Assembly: GCA_036274055.1 (NCBI GenBank)
Contig: DASUGM010000193.1
Span: 1-8,218, forward strand
DNA: 8,218 bases
DNA from: DASUGM01 sp036274055
Lineage (GTDB): Bacteria; Acidobacteriota; Vicinamibacteria; Vicinamibacterales; SCN-69-37
Direction of reading: 5' to 3'
This document shows, in pieces, positions 6,039-8,218 of this stretch (positions are counted from its first letter, which is position 1; every line of letters begins with the position of its first letter). Under the pieces are notes generated by a model. It was not told the origin of the DNA and made no database searches. It saw only the letters and a list, made by a program, of their open reading frames with translations. A program made the translations under genes and the position numbers.

Positions 6039-6736
6039 CTTCCGCCGGCGGCCGCCGCACCGGCTCGCCCGGCGGTGCCGGCTCGGCCCGACAGAATCGC
6101 GATCTTCGCCGGATCGACGGCGATCTTGAAGTCTTTCATTTTCTCGGCGGTGGCCGTGGTCAACGCTCGATCGGTTGTCGCCGTCGTGGCCGTCGGCTCC
6201 GGTGCTCGAATCCGCGCGCGAATCAGCGCACTGCGGCTCTCAACGGTGGCATCGAAAGTCTTCTGATCGATGAGACCGGCGTTGAGCAGCACGGCTTGCG
6301 TCTTCATGGTCGAAGCGATCTGATCCGCAGCGTCGTCCGTGGACAGCAGCGCCTCGGCCGGCAGGCCCTTGAACACCAGGTCGCCGGGGCGGAGATCGAT
6401 CCAGCCGTTGCTGTCGGCCTGGCTGATTCGAACCTCGAGCGGTTTAACGTCGAAATCCGACTTCGCATAAACGACGTACAAATCGCCGATCGCGCCGCCG
6501 ATGTTGGTCGCGTACAGGTTGAAGACGCCCATCGCCGAGGTGCGGTCGTGAGCAAGCTCACCGGCGCCACTCGCTTGCGCGACCAGCTTGACTTCCGCGC
6601 CGCTGACGCGTTTGCCGTCGGCGCCGATCGCGACACCGACGACGCTCAGCGTGTCGATCGGCGGCACGGCCCGGCCGAGCGTCCAAACCGAGAACGTCAT
6701 GCTGCTCGCGATCAGGACGAGCCTGGTGATCCCCAT
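6035..6736 (-). CDS. Secreted protein with carboxypeptidase-regulatory-like domain
   Basis: A 233-residue protein of unknown function. Residues 1 to about 23 form a probable Sec signal (hydrophobic stretch LVLIASSMTFSVWTL, then GRA); no lipobox Cys is present. Residues 29-120 have the pattern of a carboxypeptidase-regulatory/transthyretin-like beta-sandwich: VVGVAIGADGKRVSGAEVKLVAQ, a TSAMGVFNLYA turn at 66-76, then GDLYVVYAKSDF and WIDLRPGDLVF. Residues 125-175 look helical, and the C-terminus is Ala/Gly/Thr-rich and probably disordered (217-233). The frame is open to 6763, but that ATG has no SD and lies inside the upstream gene. The ATG at 6736 has GGAGGG close by and starts the signal peptide properly. 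It lies 17 nt after the 7428-6754 gene, so the two probably form an operon. The partner's exported C-terminal domain may meet it outside the membrane (inference). Confidence 0.8.
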   Translation of the reverse strand: MGITRLVLIASSMTFSVWTLGRAVPPIDTLSVVGVAIGADGKRVSGAEVKLVAQASGAGELAHDRTSAMGVFNLYATNIGGAIGDLYVVYAKSDFDVKPLEVRISQADSNGWIDLRPGDLVFKGLPAEALLSTDDAADQIASTMKTQAVLLNAGLIDQKTFDATVESRSALIRARIRAPEPTATTATTDRALTTATAEKMKDFKIAVDPAKIAILSGRAGTAGRAGAAAAGGS

Positions 6737-6740
6737 GGCA

Positions 6741-6746
6741 CCCTCC
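6741..6746 (-). promoter_or_regulatory. Ribosome binding site deciding the 6736 start
   Basis: GGAGGG on the minus strand ends 4 nt before the ATG at 6736. The alternative in-frame ATG at 6763 has no purine-rich site before it and would overlap the upstream gene, so this site favours the shorter product. Confidence 0.7.
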
Positions 6747-6753
6747 ACTGTCG

Positions 6754-7428
6754 CTATTGCCATTGCACCGGAACGACTTTCGATGCTCCGACGCGGTTGT
6801 TATTGGCGTCCTGCAGGGTCAACTGCGCGCACGTGATCGTGGCCTGGGTGGTGAGGACGAACAGCTTGTACTTGCCGAGGTTGGGCTGGTCCACCGTCGC
6901 GCTCGACTTCACCTGCGCGCAGTCGGCGCCGTCGCCGACGTTGAGCACCAGCCGTCGGTTGGCCTGCGGTTCGAACCTGGCGAAATCGGCGGTGATCAGC
7001 ACGCGATCCGGTTTCGGCGCCTTCTCGAGAACGATGCCGGTCACCTGCGTCAGCGCGAGCGACGCCGTTGGCGACGACGGCAGCACGTAGGGCGCGGTGA
7101 ACAGCACGAGAAAGAACACGGCGATGCCGCCGGTCACGGCAAACTTGAGCGGCGTGTCGAGCGGGCCGAGCTTGAACTGGCCGCCGGCGGTGGCGCTGCC
7201 GCCGAAGGCGCCAAGAGACAGGCCGGCGCCCATCGCGAGGAAGAAGATCGGGTAGGCGCGATCCTGATCGGCGATCGACTTGCCGTTCATCGACATCCAG
7301 ATCAGCGCGCTCAGGACCACCATTGTGAACAGCGCGAACACGACGCCCGACCAGAAATAGCGGCCGTCACCAGGTTTCTCGCTGGACAGTTTAGGCGTCG
7401 GATCGGGCGTCGCGGGCTTCTTTGCCAT
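6754..7428 (-). CDS. Three-helix membrane protein with extracytoplasmic C-terminal domain
   Basis: A 224-residue protein I do not recognise. A polar, Lys/Pro-rich N-terminus (1-22) precedes three hydrophobic helices at about 25-46, 59-77 and 97-117, with a Gly-rich stretch between helices two and three (GAFGGSATAGG, 73-83). Residues 120-224 form a soluble, strand-rich domain (RVLITADFARFEP, RRLVLNVGDG, KYKLFVLTTQATITCAQLTLQDANNNRVG). It has two Cys at 170 and 200 that could form a disulfide if the domain faces outward, as three helices with the N-terminus inside would predict. The start is the ATG at 7428, with only a distant GAGGG. It ends 17 nt before the signal-peptide gene at 6736, with which it probably shares a transcript. 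The promoter presumably lies in the 81-bp gap before the divergent tRNA gene. Confidence 0.78.
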   Translation of the reverse strand: MAKKPATPDPTPKLSSEKPGDGRYFWSGVVFALFTMVVLSALIWMSMNGKSIADQDRAYPIFFLAMGAGLSLGAFGGSATAGGQFKLGPLDTPLKFAVTGGIAVFFLVLFTAPYVLPSSPTASLALTQVTGIVLEKAPKPDRVLITADFARFEPQANRRLVLNVGDGADCAQVKSSATVDQPNLGKYKLFVLTTQATITCAQLTLQDANNNRVGASKVVPVQWQ

Positions 7429-7493
7429 TGCGTGGCTGGACCCTCGGGAAGTTGCTGTGGCAGGAGACGGACGCCGCGGAGTTTTTCCCGAAG

Positions 7494-7499
7494 TAAGAT
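7494..7499 (+). promoter_or_regulatory. Possible -10 element for tRNA-Pro
   Basis: TAAGAT resembles the -10 hexamer (TATAAT) at four of six positions. It ends 10 nt before the mature 5' end of the tRNA, leaving room for a transcription start around 7505-7507. No TTGACA-like -35 box is seen at the correct distance, so support is positional and weak. Confidence 0.3.
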
Positions 7500-7509
7500 G
7501 AATACGGGT

Positions 7510-7586
7510 CGGGGCGTAGCGCAGCCTGGTAGCGCACCTGCCTTGGGCGCAGGGGGTCCCGCGTTCGAATCGCGGCGCCCCGACCA
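7510..7586 (+). tRNA. tRNA-Pro (anticodon UGG)
   Basis: A full cloverleaf can be drawn. The acceptor stem CGGGGCG (7510-7516) pairs with CGCCCCG (7576-7582). The D arm has GCGC stems around AGCCTGGTA. The anticodon stem CCTGC (7537-7541) pairs with GCAGG (7549-7553) around loop CTTGGGC, placing anticodon TGG at 7544-7546 after U33 and before G37. The variable loop is 5 nt (GGGTC). The T stem CCGCG/CGCGG encloses TTCGAAT (7564-7570). The discriminator is A7583 and CCA (7584-7586) is encoded. C1-G72 and A73 are the bacterial proline identity pattern. It reads Pro codons CCN, mainly CCA/CCG. Confidence 0.98.
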
Positions 7587-7683
7587 GTTTTCCTGCCGTA
7601 GGTCACGAATAGGTCATCGCGGGACGTTGCTCTCGGGCATGAGCGAGTCTTCCAAATGCCTTTCTCGCATCGCGGCGCACACG
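7587..7683. other. Gap downstream of tRNA-Pro
   Basis: This 97-bp stretch lies between the encoded CCA of tRNA-Pro and the stop of the converging 168-aa gene. I see no hairpin followed by a T-run, so no intrinsic terminator for the tRNA is apparent, and no second tRNA. The composition change of the right end begins about here. Confidence 0.4.
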
Positions 7684-8190
7684 CTATTCCTCAGTCTCGA
7701 TATCTTGGAAAACCCATTTCTTTCCGCGGCGTCGCACAGTCACAATCACGGGCCGATTGACCATGGGCCCCACGACGTCATCCAAGGCGTCGCCGGCACC
7801 GTCGATCCTCACGTGCTCGCCTAAAGTGGCCGCGGTGGCAACCTCGAGCCAATCTTGATCGAGGTGAAGGGCTCTCAACGTTCCGCGAATTGTTTCGGGC
7901 TCCTGGTCGCCGGGCTTTTTGCGTTCAGGTCTTGCCTTGCGAAGAGCCGCGTTCAACTCCTGTCTCGTTTCGGGCTCAAACGACGCGACAACGGCATTCG
8001 GTGCCCCGGCGTCACGAACATCAAGTCGGTCAAATGTCTTCCCGGTTGGCGCGAGGTTTCTTGACAGGCTAAGGAAGACCTCACGGTACTGCTTATCAGG
8101 TACCACAGCGGACAGTAAGACCTCCGGATCAGTGGCACTGGCCCGAATGACTTGAAAGAACATCTCTGTCACTTGCCCGATCTTTGGCAT
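7684..8190 (-). CDS. Hypothetical protein, 168 aa, function unknown
   Basis: A small soluble protein of no family I can name. The N-terminal half (1-60) looks mixed alpha/beta (IGQVTEMFFQVIRASATD, VLLSAVVPDKQYREVFLSLSRNLAPTGKTFDRLDV). Residues 72-98 are highly charged and probably helical to disordered (PETRQELNAALRKARPERKKPGDQE). Residues 100-166 are strand-rich (TIRGTLRALHLDQDWLEVA, EHVRIDGAGDALDDVVGPMVNRPVIVTVRRRGKKWVFQDIE) and look like a small beta-barrel with a helix before the last strands. There is no signal peptide or membrane segment. The start is well supported: GGGAG lies 6 nt before the ATG (8197-8201). Base composition, about 50-58% GC in lines I counted, is clearly lower than the rest of the window and suggests acquired DNA. 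Its operon partners, if any, lie beyond the right edge. Confidence 0.75.
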   Translation of the reverse strand: MPKIGQVTEMFFQVIRASATDPEVLLSAVVPDKQYREVFLSLSRNLAPTGKTFDRLDVRDAGAPNAVVASFEPETRQELNAALRKARPERKKPGDQEPETIRGTLRALHLDQDWLEVATAATLGEHVRIDGAGDALDDVVGPMVNRPVIVTVRRRGKKWVFQDIETEE

Positions 8191-8218
8191 CTCGGACTCC
8201 CAGAGACTTCTTTGCTTC

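Noticed and set aside
5672..7090. Plus-strand 472-aa frame
   Set aside because: It overlaps the real membrane-protein gene in another frame and then runs antisense to two signal/TM-bearing genes; no domain pattern.
7391..7606. Minus-strand 71-aa frame containing AAIRTRDPLRPRQVRYQ
   Set aside because: It is the reverse complement of tRNA-Pro; such peptides are a well-known spurious translation of tRNA genes.
6757..7824. Plus-strand 355-aa frame containing GVAQPGSAPALGAGGPAFESRRPD
   Set aside because: The middle is a translation of the tRNA itself and the rest is antisense to real genes.

Overview
The window is about 8.2 kb of dense, high-GC bacterial chromosome. My hand counts on sample lines give about 70% GC in the left and centre and about 50-58% at the far right. 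I read seven protein genes with recognisable or visible structure, one further small gene of unknown function, one tRNA gene and three non-coding repeat or hairpin structures. The organism cannot be named from sequence alone. High GC, a bacterial-type topoisomerase IB, and intergenic DNA made of short 'YCAATCGG' repeats suggest a soil-type bacterium. I lean towards Acidobacteriota (Vicinamibacteria-like) from memory of such intergenic DNA; this is a low-confidence inference.

Layout, left to right. 1-236: non-coding, largely degenerate 8-bp repeats. 237-4439: three minus-strand genes. In transcription order these are DNA topoisomerase IB (4439 to 3399), a patatin-like lipid acyl hydrolase with an extra C-terminal domain (3329 to 1815), and a cholesterol-oxidase-type GMC flavoprotein (1796 to 237). 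Patatin and GMC are only 18 nt apart and look like one operon. 4440-4632: a gap holding an 18-bp-stem hairpin. 4633-5199: a DUF2585/UPF0314-type membrane protein, minus strand. 5200-5357: a divergent intergenic region filled by a long imperfect inverted repeat. 5358-6038: plus-strand membrane protein with a C-terminal PH-like region. It converges on a two-gene minus-strand unit (7428 to 6754, then 6736 to 6035) encoding a three-helix membrane protein and a secreted protein with a carboxypeptidase-regulatory-like fold. 7510-7586: tRNA-Pro(UGG), plus strand. 7684-8190: a minus-strand gene of unknown function in lower-GC DNA.

The best functional story is the patatin-GMC pair. The patatin should release an acyl group from a lipid ester. 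The flavoenzyme resembles 3-hydroxysteroid/cholesterol oxidases. The patatin's C-terminal domain resembles, from memory, a domain otherwise found fused inside long cholesterol-oxidase-type GMC proteins. This suggests a lipid or steroid-ester hydrolysis-oxidation module split over two genes. The other points to check are the long inverted repeat, the hairpin containing an NtrC-like palindrome, and the composition change just after the tRNA 3' end.
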